Notes: a model not told the origin generated them from the letters alone. Numbered from the stretch's first letter, positions 13,301 to 26,560 are shown. The stretch is 64,000 bases of DNA from Nautilus pompilius (GCA_018389105.1 JACATO010000132.1:1252501-1316500), one strand, 5' to 3'. Program-made: numbers and translations.

Positions 13301-14386
13301 TCATATGTCTAATGTAGATGTAGCAGATGCATGACTATTGGATTTAAATACAATTGTGCTACTTTGTGGAATTGGCTGATATATTCATAAAAAAATTTGT
13401 GTCTGTGATTACAACATCCATTAAAAAGCAAGCAAGAAAAACAAATTGCATGAAAATACTTTTTTCTTTTCTGACAACTTCTGATGGAAATCTAACTAGT
13501 ACCAACCAAGACAGTACCGTCAAAAGCTGGCTTCAATTTAATATCTGAGCTTATTCAGTGGTGCTGCCTTAGTTGGTGCCAGCTTTTAGCTGGCAATTAA
13601 GTAACAAGTTTTTTTTTCTTCTTCAGGATAGTTTGTGCATGTTGATACCATAGTGATAATGTTAACCACCTTAAGAGCTTCTCTTGTATTACTTTCTGCA
13701 CATGTATGTTATTAATTTAATGACAAAATTTTAGAGTGACCATAGAAATTAAGCCTGACTTTAAAAATTATAGTTGGCAAATTAAAATATAATTTTTATT
13801 TTTCAAAAAATAAAAGCAGCTTTAAAAAAAGACAAAAAAAATAATTTTCTTCATTCATAAATACCCTTGCAATAAGCAATAAAATTGAATTTGTAAAAAA
13901 AAATATATTTAAAAACTAATTATTTGTTGGGGCAGTAGTAATTTTGTTATGTTGGAATTTAAAAAATCTGAAAAAATCCATAAAGAAGTATTATATTGTG
14001 ATTTTTAATTAGAAATAAGCCAAAGCAGAAGCATAATTTGATTTATGTTTGATTTAATTCTGACTTTGGCAAAAAATTTTGAAAAGATTAGTAGTGCTTC
14101 TTTTTGGACATATTAAAGTTGTGTCTTTAAAGAAAGTTTCTTTTAGTTTATGTTTTCTGTTTAGCATATACTTATTTTCATTTTAAAAAAATAAATCTAG
14201 AATCTAATAAAGTATTCTCACTGATAACCAAATAAAATATTTCTACAACTTACCTAACTTTATTTTAATGATGGTAAGCTGCATGCACACCATTTTCACA
14301 CATACATGCATATGTACACAGAATTTAATCCCTTGCTCTCTGTATATTTTAAAAGAAATTAAATTCTCAGTGTATAAGATACACAG
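10336..14386. other. A/T-rich non-coding stretch with one pyrimidine-rich patch
   Basis: The part from about 11490 to 11800 is more complex and rich in C/T (CTCTTT, TCTCTC). It yields one 75-codon plus-strand frame with no family resemblance. The rest is A/T-rich background with homopolymers. No gene is supported. Confidence 0.45.
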
Positions 14387-14434
14387 ACAAGCACACACGC
14401 ACACACGTACTTGATTGTGTGGGGGGGGGGGGGG
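14387..14434. repeat. CA-rich tract ending in a 14-base G run
   Basis: Imperfect (CA/CG)n repeat is followed, after a short spacer, by 14 consecutive G residues at 14421-14434. This is an exceptional homopolymer in such A/T-rich DNA and could fold as a G-quadruplex or be a sequencing slippage site. Confidence 0.9.
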
Positions 14435-16484
14435 TCATGCCATCATTAAAAATTAAAGTTATTTAAAGTATGGGATATTTTATTTGCTTAATATAGTTGA
14501 ATAGAGTTCTTGTCTTACAAAATAAAAAAAAGAATAGCATATACCATTGAATTCTCGATGATAAATAGATAAAATGTTTCCATAACTTACATAATAGTGT
14601 ATTTTTATCATAGTCATTGAAAATTAAATCATGATTATTACAATTATATCAAATAATATTGTGAATAAATCAAAATATCTACCTAATTCTGCATTTCCAT
14701 TAATTTTCATAGTTGCTAGAAACTATTTAATCTTGTAAAAAAAAAAAGAAAAAAGACATTTGTTTATAAATTATTGGCAGTTATATCTGCAATCTATCTA
14801 CCTATATTTCCATTTTTGTAAATTATTTTTGATTTTAATAACTATCATAATAAGTAATACTGTTACACTAAACAATAAAAAGTGACATCCACAAGCAGAA
14901 TAAATTTTCCTCTTCTTTTGTGCTTGTCTGTTGAAACTGAAATATTGGCAATATGTTATTGGCTTATAACAGTTTTTGTTTCTCTGAAGTTTTCTAAGAA
15001 AAATAGTTAATCAATGCTTCCTCTAGCACCAGTAAATTTTAACAGATATGATAAGTCAATTTACAGTTTAATAAAAAAGAGAGAAAAAAATTATAACACA
15101 GTTATTCCCCTTCAACTACTTAATCTTTGCAGATAACTGTTGATTTTGTTCTCTCTCTCTCTCTCTCTCTCTCTCAAATGACTTTTTCTGGTCTGAACAT
15201 ATTTACAACATATAATTCTAATTTATTGCAAGTTTTTTAAGAGTTTGAATTCTTAAATTTGTTTCAAAATTTCTTGCTGTTGATATGCTCATATAAAACT
15301 TATTATTCTAGTGCTGCTTTGGGCCTGCAGTGGCATTTTTTAAAAATATGGCAGCAGTAAATAAATCTCGATAAAATTTACTGATAAAGAAAAAGGAATA
15401 ATAATAGCTATAAAATTTTCAATTGTCAACTGTGGTGATTTTGCTGATACTACTATAAAGATATTATTCTTTGCTATTAGTGGCAGTGTTTCCATGAATG
15501 TAGTTCTTATGTAGCACTGGAATCTATAGCCAGTACAAAATGTTATGCTGTTCTTCTGTTTCAACAAAAGTAAAAATGATTTTTAGTAACTTTTGTAACC
15601 ATTCTGGTAACAAATACCATTTAATATTAGTTTACTGCTTCCTAGAACCTTATTTCAAAAAACAAAAAGATAGTTATTTGACAGAAAAATAAAATTCTAT
15701 GATTATTCTTTTTCAGTATACAGTTAAATGTAAAATCAATTGGAATAGATAACTGGATTTGAGAAAGTAGTTTCTCCATTAGACTATAAAAGCAGTTAGA
15801 GTAGGTGAAATGTTTAGTACCAAAATGAAATTGGAAGACTTTTGCCAATATTTTTTTTGCTGATATTTGAAAAAAAGAAACGATACAATCTTCAGAAATA
15901 AACTTTTTTTTTCTTTTTTCTCTAAAATAGATTGCTTCTTAATAAGATGTTAATATTCTCAGGTCTGAATACTGGCTGATTCCTATACATAGTCTAAAAA
16001 AATGGCTTTGCTAATGCCTCTTTTATTTAGAATATAATACCTGAAACAGTCTCCCATATTTTAAGAATTTATATTAAAATGGACCATAATTTTTGTTTGA
16101 TTCCTTTAAATATCTAAATATTTGTTAGCATTATCAAAAGTCCTATTGTCTGCAGAACAATAGCATAGATGAACAAGTGTGATTTTCTATGGCCATTTTG
16201 GTAGAAAAATATGAAAGAATTACTTTTAAGAAAGAAAACATGCTATCTCTTAAAATATAAATGCAAAGTTCTGAAATGAAACAATTTTGTTGGGTATATA
16301 TTCTACACATTTTTTAAATCTATAAAATGTTTTAAAAATAGAAAAATTTGAAAACATTATAGATATTAAAATGAATTTTTATATGATCTTTACCCAAAAC
16401 AAAAATGTCAACAATGGTATGTTTTTTCAAACATATTCATAAAACTAAAATTTTTTTTACTATAATTAACTTCTTGTTTGCAGA
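14435..16484. other. A/T-rich non-coding stretch
   Basis: Holds a pure (CT)n microsatellite at 15151-15175 and many short A/T runs. No gene or repeat-family member was seen. Confidence 0.5.
15151..15175. repeat. (CT)n microsatellite
   Basis: Twelve and a half uninterrupted CT units. Confidence 0.97.
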
Positions 16485-16654
16485 CTGGACACCCCTGTCT
16501 TGACTTTGAGGTGCTGAGAATATCTCTCAGAAGTGAGCTAGAAGAAGGTGGTGTTGGGTATCAGCCTTGGTAACCAAGCAACTTATCTGTTTACAGTTGG
16601 GGACTTTTCAGTGGTGGTCAAGGTGCAACTCAGTCGAGAGTTTTTTGTGGAACC
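16485..16654. other. Higher-GC patch joined to SINE copy 2
   Basis: Base composition is clearly raised compared with the flanks and the patch abuts the SINE without a break. It may be the 3' tail of that SINE (the part after the shared body when read on the minus strand) or the remains of an older insertion. The other three SINE copies do not obviously share it. Confidence 0.35.
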
Positions 16655-16885
16655 TCTGGCATAAGTACCTGTAAAATCCCTACTAGAAATCTTCATTTTT
16701 CAGATGTAGGAGTAAACCAGGGTGCTTCAGAAGAAACCTATACAAGGGCCAGCTGGTGAAGAAAAGTGAGAAGAAACCATGCTAGGGGAGTATGGCAAAC
16801 CAAATTGGTTCTGACCAGGATTTAAACTCAGGCCCTTAGCAGTCCAATAGTCAAACACTTGACTTAGGTGCTACCCATTTGACTT
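16655..16885 (-). repeat. tRNA-derived SINE, copy 2 of 4
   Basis: On the plus strand it carries the family's blocks in order: CTGGCATAAGTACC (16656-16669), AATCCCTACTAGAAATC (16674-16690), AGATGTAGGAGTAAACCAGGGTGC (16702-16725), AGAAGAAACC, and CTGGTGAAGAAAAG...AAACCATGC. Then CAAACCAAATTGGTTCTGACCAGG leads into the tRNA-like end (about 16811-16880). Reverse-complemented, that end shows an A-box-like TAAGTCAAGTGTTTGAC, an anticodon-loop-like TTGGACTGCTAAG, and a B-box-like GAGTTTAAATCC in correct order and spacing for a tRNA-derived head. This is the clearest head of the four copies. Confidence 0.8.
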
Positions 16886-18752
16886 ATAAAAACAACAACA
16901 TACATGGAAAGGCATTTTAAATACACATTAAATGTTTTTTTGAAAATTCTGTGGCCCCCCCTAATGAAATTTTTAAAAAATGTTTAAAATAGTAATGGTT
17001 CAGAAATAGTGTGATTTCCTTTAATCTATGTGAATTTTTAATATGAAAATGTAAGTAACGGTTCTGCTGGAATAGTACTCTTTAGAGGTAAACACACTAA
17101 AAAAGAGAAAATGGCTTGCATCTAAGAAAAAAACACTGCCAACTGCAGTTTGCTCCAAGGAATTAAGTAAGAGTACAAGATGCGCATTACATATATCAGA
17201 AATAAATATGTATGAGCAGTCCATTTTCTTGTTTATGTAAAAATATGACTATAATAATCTTTGTTGAAGCAGTAATTTCTATATAATTAATTAATAGAAA
17301 GTTGCTGATAAAAATTTAACAGCAGCAGTTTATAGATGTTTACAACATTTCACACTTAGAAGCTGGTACAGAAAGAAAATTTAGTTTTACAATATACATA
17401 TTTGGCTTGTATGTGTCTTTAACATTTTTTAAATAATGGATTCATTTTGCTTAATCAAAGAAAAATATTACTATGCAATATAAAGGAGACTCCAGATTAT
17501 CATGACATGCTGTATGAAACTTCATTGTATGTGCATTGCTGTTGAATTTGCATGAAGCATTCTTTAATTGTGTATTTGCTCAGATAAAATTCATCACAAA
17601 AATGATATCTGAAATACATTGTACCCTCAGAAGTATTAAGACACATTGTCGTGCTTTTTCAAACTCTGATTTTACCTAGAAAATTTACCTATATAACTGA
17701 GGCATTTGTTATAAATTTTTGAATCAATCTGAAAGTTTGTTAATATTTTATTAGTTTGATTTTGGATATTTGCATATAATTTAATTAAATATTTCTGTAA
17801 AAGATTTACTATTTAAAAAAAATTTAATATTATGTAAACTTTTACATTATTTTAAACAAATAATATAGTTAAATCATTCTAAAATCTAAAATACAATAAA
17901 CATGCAACAACAAAAACAAGGTGGTACACATGGTATTTTTCTTTTTTTAAATATATTTATTTTGAACATTATTTTTTTCTAAACAAACACTAACTAGAAA
18001 AGCAAAAATTTGGCACCCAAAGAATATGCAAATTTACATTGTTGGACATATTTTATGCCTATTGATGATGATTTAAGCTATTTAATGGATATGCACTTTA
18101 TAATTTGAAGTTTAAAATCTTGAACAGACATCACATCATCCAACACAACTTTATGAGAAAGTAGATAATATAATTAGACAAAATTAAAACCTGTTATATA
18201 ACAATATATATGATATATGCAATACTCATGAATGCAATGGTAAAACCAACATTTTATAAAATCTCCAAGAGTTAAAAAAACTAGTCTTCTGTAAGACCCC
18301 CTGCCAAAAAAAAAAAAACAAAGAAAAGGTTTTAGGATAGATAGAACAATTTTATTAGTGCTGCCTAGAATGCCAGTGATTGGACCCACAAAAAAAAAAA
18401 ATTTAATTGAACTAAATATTTTTTTTAGGGAATGTTATTTTCTTAGTTTTATGTAACTTTACCTTTTATTTTAAATTCTCAGTGAGCACAAACCATCAAT
18501 GTCACAATATTCCACTTATTGCAATTTCTTTTGGAGGATTCATCATTTGTTTTAACGAGCATTGTTGTCTTTGAAATATCCATTGTTTAAGTGACTCTCT
18601 GTAAAAAAAATAACTTGATTTTTCCCCTATGATCTTTTTCTGTTTAAAATATGAATTAGTTATGTTTAATTTAAAAGTCAAATCTAATAAAATGAAAATG
18701 TGCAACTCATGTAAATTTATAATCCAATAATATATACTGAATGAATTTAAAC
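16886..18752. other. A/T-rich non-coding stretch
   Basis: No gene, RNA or repeat-family signature. Short A-runs near 18305-18325 and 18390-18402. Confidence 0.55.
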
Positions 18753-18772
18753 AAAAAAAAAAAAAAAAAAAA
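18753..18772. repeat. Poly(A) tract, 20 bases
   Basis: A pure 20-base A run that borders the complex island on its right. No retroposed sequence with target duplications is obvious next to it. Confidence 0.95.
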
Positions 18773-18779
18773 CCTTAGT

Positions 18780-19190
18780 TTTCAGTGCATTGAGTGAGTG
18801 AGAGCAGTTCAGTGTTGGAGAATCTGACTTGTCACGTTTTGTTACTAATGGGTGGGGTGAGTTTGCTTGGTCAGATGGGACCCATTTGTTAGCAGGGCTG
18901 TTTGTTTGTTTTTAACATCACTGTTCTAGAAAAAGGTAACCAGATAAGCTTATCCTATTAAATACTTTGATCAGAGCAGCCATTCTGCTGAGGGATGAGC
19001 AGTGGGTTACAATATTAATAAATCTTTGCAACCATCTGCTGCTGCACATAGCCCTCCCTCTGATTGCTGTGTGCAAAGTTTTTTTTTTACAGTACAGAAA
19101 CATCAATCTGTGTAATAGATGATCAGGTGATTTTTTCTTATTACTTGCATTCTGTAATTTTGTGGCTATCATAGGAATAAAATTAGCAAC
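18780..19190. promoter_or_regulatory. Candidate enhancer / conserved non-coding island
   Basis: About 400 bases of ordinary-complexity sequence in an A/T-rich surround, with a cluster of recognisable factor motifs. These are a palindromic GATA pair AGATAAGCTTATCC (18942-18955), a TCF/LEF-type ACTTTGATC (18963-18971), an E-box CATCTG (19033-19038) within ACCATCTGCTGCTGCACATAG, and CTTTGCAACC nearby. The island is not repeated elsewhere in the window and has no coding potential on either strand beyond an 84-codon minus-strand frame of unremarkable make-up. Motif presence is seen; enhancer function is inference. Confidence 0.35.
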
Positions 19191-19500
19191 ATAAATTGCT
19201 GGAGAATTAAAGTTTGGTGAATAGGAACAAACAATTTATTAGGTTAGATACATTTTCTTAAAGCTTTTTGGAATTTAAGGAAATGGTTCACTGTATAGAT
19301 AAATAATAAAGAAGTCAGATATTTTCAAATTTGGTATTATCAAAAACAAAACATTAAAAATATATTCATTTTGCTACTGCATAAAAAATCTCAATAGTAT
19401 AACTTGTATATGCAAATATATTGCTTATGCTTATGCTTGAAATAAAGTTCTGAAATTTTAATATTATTTTTAATATAAAACATTTAATTATGATATGATG

Positions 19501-19785
19501 ATCTGCCCCTGGTGTTCACACGAATTACATTGATAAATGGTGTTGTGTATCTTTCTACCCACAGTTGCATTGCTTTTACACCGCTTGAGAAATGTAAACA
19601 CATCGCATCTCATGAAAAACTATTCTATTAGGTAAAATTTTTCAGGAATTAGATCAGTTGACAAAAAATTTTTGGTATACTAGTTCTTTTACCTGAAAAT
19701 TTACAACTGTTTTTGTCATTTTAAATTTTGGTTTCTGCAGTATTTAAGTTGCCAGAATTTTGGTTAAAAGATGATGATCCATTGT
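19501..19785 (-). repeat. Unnamed ~290 bp interspersed repeat, copy A
   Basis: Aligns along its length with 42921-43220. Shared blocks on the plus strand, in order, include TGCCC(C)TGGT at the left edge, an ATTGATxxxATGG block, TGCATTG-TTTTTACACC, GAAA-xTGTxAACA, CATGA-AAACT-TTCTATTAGG, ATTTTTGGTA-ACTAGTTCT, CCTGAAAATTT-C, and GCCA-AATTTxxGTTAA near the right edge. Read from the right, copy B ends with CACTGAACCTCTTCTTAAC, reminiscent of a pogo/Tigger-type terminus, so I orient the repeat on the minus strand. No intact inverted repeat pairs the two ends. It may be a non-autonomous DNA element or the end piece of a larger one. Confidence 0.7.
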
Positions 19786-22700
19786 ACAGAAACAGTGGCC
19801 AAAAGCATCTGTTTAATGTGGTGATACATATAATATAAAATCCATGTTATTAGTAAATGTTATGCGAAAATTGACTTTACTTATCTTTACTGAGTCAGTA
19901 AATTTAGTATTTTGTTCAGTTTGATTGGATTTAAAATATTGCTTTTTTAGACTTTAAAATTCACTTTAATTTAGGCAGCAAAATAGATCAAAATATACAA
20001 AAGATAGAAATTATATTGCAAATTTTCATTATTGGCTGTATTCATTGGTCATTTATATGCAAAAATTCTTTTTACTGTCATTGTTGATTTAAAATTTGAA
20101 ACAAAATACAAAACACTTTGAGTGAACATTTAGCAACAGCTGACATTGTATTAAAAATATACTTGACAAAGAAAACATGACTATATCCATGTGAAATTAC
20201 ATAATTAGCTGTATGCTTCTTACAACAACATTTTATGTTAAGATTTTTATTTGCTAGTACAGATGCAATTGGAACAGATGTGATGTGTGAAAATTGTTAA
20301 CTCCATAGCACAACAACAACAAATCAATGACTAAAGACTGGACAATCACAGTCAGCATGGTAGGACATTTCCAGTATACCGCCAGATCATATCAAAGCAT
20401 GGAAGTAATATCACCAATGTTTTCGATGAATGATTGTTTTGGCAGTGCTATACAGTATTATCATATCTGCTTGTTCATTTGAGGGGGTTGGTTTATACCA
20501 GCTACTACTATAGTTTAAACAGAACTCGTGTCACACTGAATGTTTTAGTTCAGACAGTTTGAAGCTATTATACTGGACTAAAGGCCATACCAGTTCCATC
20601 CTTATCCAACATGGGGTTTTAAAAAGTTTATCTGCAAGAATTTTATAGGACCTTTCTTTTTTAAACACAAAACCTAAATTTGGTCACGAAAGAGCCTAGT
20701 GGTGTTACAACAATTATTATGCTAAAATCTACGTAACATGCTAATTGTGTACACACACCGGCCAGTGTCCTTTCAGATTGTTAGTACGGAAATGAGGTTT
20801 TAATATCAAGTCTTTATGAACACACTTAGCAACAATTTTTAATATGCTGTTTTTGTTGATGCACTTTTGAATGTTATTTAAAATGAATATTTTAAAATAG
20901 CTATGATTTATTTAATGGCAATCGGATCTGATAAACACTTTTGATTTGAAATCTATGAGTCAAACAGTGAATACATCATACTACTTTGGGCATTCAAGAA
21001 TTAACATTCATAGATTTATCACTACACTAGGTTGTTACCAATACTAATGGAGAAAATAATATGGAAAATTCAGGGACTATTCTCTATTAATTAATTGTAA
21101 TTTCGCATTGCCAACCTATTCGTCTTTAATACCAATAGTGCAGCTTTCCAAAATATTTGTTTATGCATATATTCTATTTCTCCCTTTTATATTTGTGAAT
21201 GAACCGACAGAAAATGGAAAAACAGATTAGTGTGCTGGTTAGGGTTTTAATGTGCAGGTGGTGTCTCCTATTACTTAGTTAAAACTTATCACAAAATTGT
21301 TTATTTGTTGTTTTTTTGTGTGTGTTGACTTAGAAATATGAATGAACAGATACTGGAATTTTATGTAGTTTAGAAAAAAACAAAATTTAATTATGATGTA
21401 GATCAGGCAAAGTAAACTTTTCATTTAAGAATTCATTTGTTATAATATAAGAATGCAAAATTCAGATTATTATTACAATGAATTTCTATAATAATAATAA
21501 TAATTTTTGTATTTACAGAATTAGAAGACAATGTAACCATCCTTTATTGTCTTTGGGATTTAAATTTACTTTGAATGCAATGAGATTTTGCTTTATGTCT
21601 GCATGGATTTTTTATAGGTATTTATGTTATCTCATATGGTGGTTGGAAATTGGATTTTTTGCATTTATAAGATTGAAAAAAAGTCATTGATTTCTGTGTG
21701 TTGTGACCACCACTATTATATTATTGTCTGGATATAATGTCAGTACTAGGTATTAATAATTATTCCAAAGAAAAGCTAAAAATGTATGTAGTGCCTGATC
21801 TATTTTATCTAGATTGCATTTATTGATTTTTGTCAGTCTTGGAAACTATTTAGAGCATGTCTTTAATATTTCCACACTTTGGCTGTTCTGATGAATTCCA
21901 TTTCTGCCAGAGATTATCAAACAAGAATCTTGACAAATTTGTGTGAAACATTAATGTAAATCTTGCTGTAGATAGCAGAATGGGTAGTATTGCTAGACAA
22001 ACCTAAAAATTTACACTACAGTCTCTAGCTTAGAGTCATTTTGAATTGTTTAGACATAGGAAATTAATTTTACATAAACTATTTTTAATCTGAACTTCTG
22101 TGCATTTCCTTTATAAATAAAATCATTTTAATATACTGAATATATAGATAAAGGTACAATGCTTTCAGTAGATAGGCTTTACCTTGTATAAATAACCTTT
22201 TTAATGAATTATAGGCAGATAATTTTTAAAATTATCAGTTTACAGCTGCAGTTTGAAATGCAATGCATCTTTAATGCTCTGTTACTTGCATTGATAATGT
22301 TGTGGCTAAACTACCCATTAGAATTCGCTACTAAGTTTATAATTAATACTCTTTCTTTTGTATAATATTAGTCATGCATTAAAACATTAAATTATTAAGT
22401 ATATTAGTGGAAAATTATTTGATGGAAAAAACTAATTAATGATAATAATAAATCTTATAATCATAATATAAGGCATTAAGTGTGATCATCAAAAGTAACA
22501 CTTTGTTAATTCATTTTATTTTTTTATTTTACATTTTACAACTTTTAATTTATTCACATATCATATTATTTGTAGTAGAATTACTTGCCTTTATAATGAT
22601 TAGCAAGAAGTTTAAAAAAAATTTTAATATTTATGACAAAGGAACCTGAAGATTATATAAAGTGGAATTTAATCATCCACCTCTTCAAAATAAATCAATG

Positions 22701-25689
22701 GAAACGCACCATTTTTTTTTTTTTTTGTGGATGCAGTTATTTAGAAACAAAGGTTTTTTTGTTTTATTTTAAACTTAACTGAAAGTCAACTTCCAGTATT
22801 TCAGCCTCTGAATATGATTTAACTGTTTTTACTTATAATTCAAAATGAAACTTAGAAATTTCAAAGGAAAATATAAAATTATGATTTTTTAAATCTGGAA
22901 ATCAGTGAAATTAATTACTATTTTTTTTACTGACTAAAAATTATTTTGTGAACCAGGTCTATTTTAGATGGATGATGAAATAAAACAAACTCAGATTTTA
23001 TATATATATATATACCTGGATTTAAGAAATGCAACTTTGCTGTTCCAAAATTGAAAATTTTCATTATTTTCATCTGATTTCCATGAAGCTTAAGAAAGAT
23101 ATCCAGACCAATGAAATGGGTTTTACTGCATTTGTTGGAAACTTTTAACCATTAAAAAATAACAACAACAACAAGGAACAAATTGGTCTTAAAACTAAAA
23201 TATTTACTTATATTGATGCTGAAATGTTTTAGATAAGCTTAAAACTAGAGAAAGGAAACTATTATGCTTTTATTTAACAAGTATAAAGTGTAAAAAAAAA
23301 AGTAACAAAATATAATACAACAGGAATAAGATTGGTAATAATCACTACATTACTTGGATGGATAAAGTTTTCGAGCAATATTTTCTGTATTCTTGTATTT
23401 TGGACAGAATATTAATTAATAATTGTTTGTCATCTTCAAGTTTTAAAAAAAAATATTGCACTGTTCCCATAGATTTAGAAAAGAAAAAAATACTTTTTTT
23501 GTCGTTGTTAAAAAGTTTTAAAGATAAATTGGATATTTTTTTTTTTTTTGCTTTATGGGTTCTTAGGTGATAAATCTGATAAATATTTAAAACCCGGTAA
23601 TCTCAATGAACACCAAGAAACAATACAATCTTTAAAAACAAAATTCCTCAAAAAAAGTATTATAAAACTTTAATTTGTTTAACACTATTACTTAGAAAAA
23701 AATACAAGCAGAAACTTTAGACTGGTATGAATATTTAGTAATGATACACTACCTGAAAAAGGAAAAGGACAGTGACAACTTTTGTGAAGTCACATAATTT
23801 ATCAGGTAATATATGGTAATTAGCTTTACTGACTAGTAATAAAATTTTTAATTATGGTCACTTAATGAGTCTGGTGAGAACAAGTTACATTTGTCTTTGC
23901 ACCAATAATTTTTTTAAAATTAATTTTTGTTATTAAAACTACTATGTTTGCAAAATGTACTGATATAAAATTTCTAATTAGAAACAAAGTTCATCCTAAA
24001 AATTGCAGTATTTATTGACTAATTCATATCCATTCTTTTCTAACTTTCTTTAAATTTTAAAATTTGTTTCTGCCATTTTGTATTGTACCATCAGAAGATT
24101 AATTTGGCAGACTTATTCACCTTACTAGATTCATGGATTTACAGATTTAAGGAACTGCTAGCATTGACAGATGCAATGTTCAGGGAAAGGATTAGTAGCA
24201 TAAAACAAAGCGGTCCAATGAAATAGTGCCCTGCTAAAAAGATCGAGTAACTGGGCCTTATTATAAGACAGCTGATAAAACTTTATCTAGATACCTCATA
24301 ATGTCCAATAATACATTTCCTGTAACTGAATTGTTGGACTGATGCTGCCATAGTAAAAATAATCAGGCTTTCTTTTATTAACTTGGGAGGGAAGCAAAAA
24401 AATTTTTTAAAAAATTGGAAAGACAGAAATATTTTTTTCCATGTAATTTCAATCTGAGGATGATTTCATAAGGAAATTTGATCATTTGTGTGTAATTCGA
24501 TTATGAGTAGATGTTATGTTGTTTGTAAAAAGTAATTTTTTGGAAGAAAATGAGCAGAAGCAACACTGGAAAATACTTTCAGTGTATGCTAATTTTGAAA
24601 CACTGGCTTCAGTGATTGGCCAGATAGAAACTGTTTTGATAAAGATTTTTCTGTCTCTTGTATAAAATAACGTTAATGTAAATAGTTCATTCTTCATCAT
24701 ATAGTTTTGTAGTTCCTTCTTTTTCTAGCTTTGGTGACATGTAATGACAGGATACAAGTTATTGACTATCAACATCAAATTGTCTAACATGTGATCCATA
24801 ACAACATGGGTCTTGAACACTGCTGGTTCTGGTAGATATTGTTGACTGGTGGTTTATGTTGCATATCACTAACATGATATCTCATTTTTTAAAGTTTCTA
24901 TTCAAGCATATCGCAAAATGTTGTTTTAAGTTTCGTTAAAAGGTTTACAAAAAGGTTTGATTCTTCATTTTTTCCCCAAGATTATGCATTGTATCACAAA
25001 CATTTGACTTCAGTATGTTTACATTGTTAATAGATGCTTTTACATTTTATATTTTGTAATTCCCTGATCTTTATCAGAATACTAAAAATCCTCTTTAAGC
25101 TATCAGCAAGAATTTACATTCATCTAAACTTTTAAATTTAAGAGTGAAAAACAATGTATGAAACTTTTTTTTAAAAAGTAAATATATTATAAGAAAAATC
25201 CACTTTTAGTAATGTTTGAAATTAAGTTAATTTTTTTTTTTTAAACAAGCTAGTTGAATAATATAGGATATAGATAATGTCTATTCAGAATCGAAAAAAA
25301 AAAAAGAATCTTGAGAAAATTTTTCAAATAAAAATTGGTTACAAACTGTAATGTTATAACAAATTTATCACTAACAAGAACTTTTCTTCTTATAATTATA
25401 AAAGATAAATAAGAATTAAAAAAAATTTTTTTTGCTTATTTATCTCTTTTCTATCAATTATTACTATTAAATTCTCTCTCTCTCTGTGTGTGTGTGTGAG
25501 GTATTGTAAACTTTAATGAGTGACATTTCAGTATCTTTACCATTGTGATGGATTTTTTCTGTATGCACAATTCATATAAAGTATTATAATCAAAGATATT
25601 TTTTAAAATTATGAAATGGAAGCTAAATGAGATCAAAAGATTGTATCAAGACTATAAAGCTTTTCAAAATGAACAGAATACACTATTCT
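19786..25689. other. Mostly A/T-rich non-coding stretch with two more complex patches
   Basis: Patches at about 20280-20830 and 24100-24370 have more even composition and may be old repeat fragments or conserved non-coding sequence. The second includes GCGGTCCAATGAAATAGTGC and CAGCTGATAAAAC. Neither shows coding signatures or a second copy in the window. The rest is homopolymer-rich background with an (AT)n tract near 23000-23013. Confidence 0.4.
25473..25498. repeat. Compound microsatellite (TC)n(TG)n
   Basis: Roughly six TC units run directly into six or seven TG units. Confidence 0.95.
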
Positions 25690-26560
25690 AAAGCAGATAC
25701 AGACAAATATATATATCAAAGAGAGTAGGGCAAAGGGCTTACTGTGTGTAGAGATGGCTTACAAAATAACAATTGGTCTGCATATGTATTTCAAAGAAAA
25801 TGAAGATCCATTGATGAAGTTGGTCCACCAGTATCAGAAAACATCTCTATTCATTTGTGAAAAGAAACTGTCAGGTTCAAGAAGAACAAGATATCACTAA
25901 CATCTCTGAGAAAGAAAAAAAGACAGTGACCAGAAAAGCCAAAAGGATGAAACAGGAATAAGAGTTGCTGATAGCAGTGCAAGCCTAGAGCCTAGCAAAC
26001 AGGATACCAGAACAAAAGATTATGAAAATTGTCACAGATTCAAAGTGAAGTATATGTAATGAGTATGAAGGGATGATAGACTATCTCATTTCAGAATATT
26101 TGTTTTGGCTAAAAATTAATACATACATAGACACAGAAAGGTAGCAAGGTATATCCACTGGAAAGTCTGCTGGGATTGCTATTTATTAGTCACACAGAAT
26201 TGGTATGAGCATACACCAAAAATAGTGCTAAAAATGATCAGAACAAAGAAATCAAGAGAATAGACCAGAAATTATAAAAGACAAGAAACAGAAGACATGC
26301 CTGCTAATAGAAGTGGCAATAGAAAAGAAATGTATCCTTTATGGAAACAGAGAAGCTGTCAAAATATAAAGGTTTTGAAATAGAAATTACTAAAATGTGG
26401 GAGATGAAATCATTAACAGTGCCAGTTGTGATAGGACACTTGGACTAGTTAATTGGATGATGACAAAGAGCATTAACAAAATCTCTGGCAAACTTGGCAT
26501 TGCAAAGCTCCAGAAAGATGTCCTGCTTGTAACATTATTAGACTCTTTTTTGGGGAGTAC
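25690..26560 (+). mobile_element. 5'-truncated LINE with restriction-like endonuclease (R2/R4-type C-terminal part)
   Basis: Plus-strand translation in shifting frames recalls the C-terminal half of non-LTR retrotransposons that carry a restriction-like endonuclease. In order: LLIAVQA-SLA near 25960-25990 (family LLIAAQDQSLATR), IDYLISE near 26075-26095 (family ETIDHIVSGCP), RHRKVARYIHWKVCWDCY near 26130-26185, WYEHTPK near 26200-26220, CLLIEVAI near 26299-26322 (family CLLIDVAIP, with the endonuclease Asp read as Glu here), GDEIINSASCDRTLGL near 26400-26450, and INKISGKLGIAKLQKDVLL near 26471-26530 (family IPGNI.I.ELQK..LLGTA). These match the terminal domain of a family common in marine invertebrates. 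The reverse transcriptase core is missing, as expected from 5' truncation. Many stops; it is dead and old. Clade assignment beyond the endonuclease type is uncertain. Confidence 0.82.
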
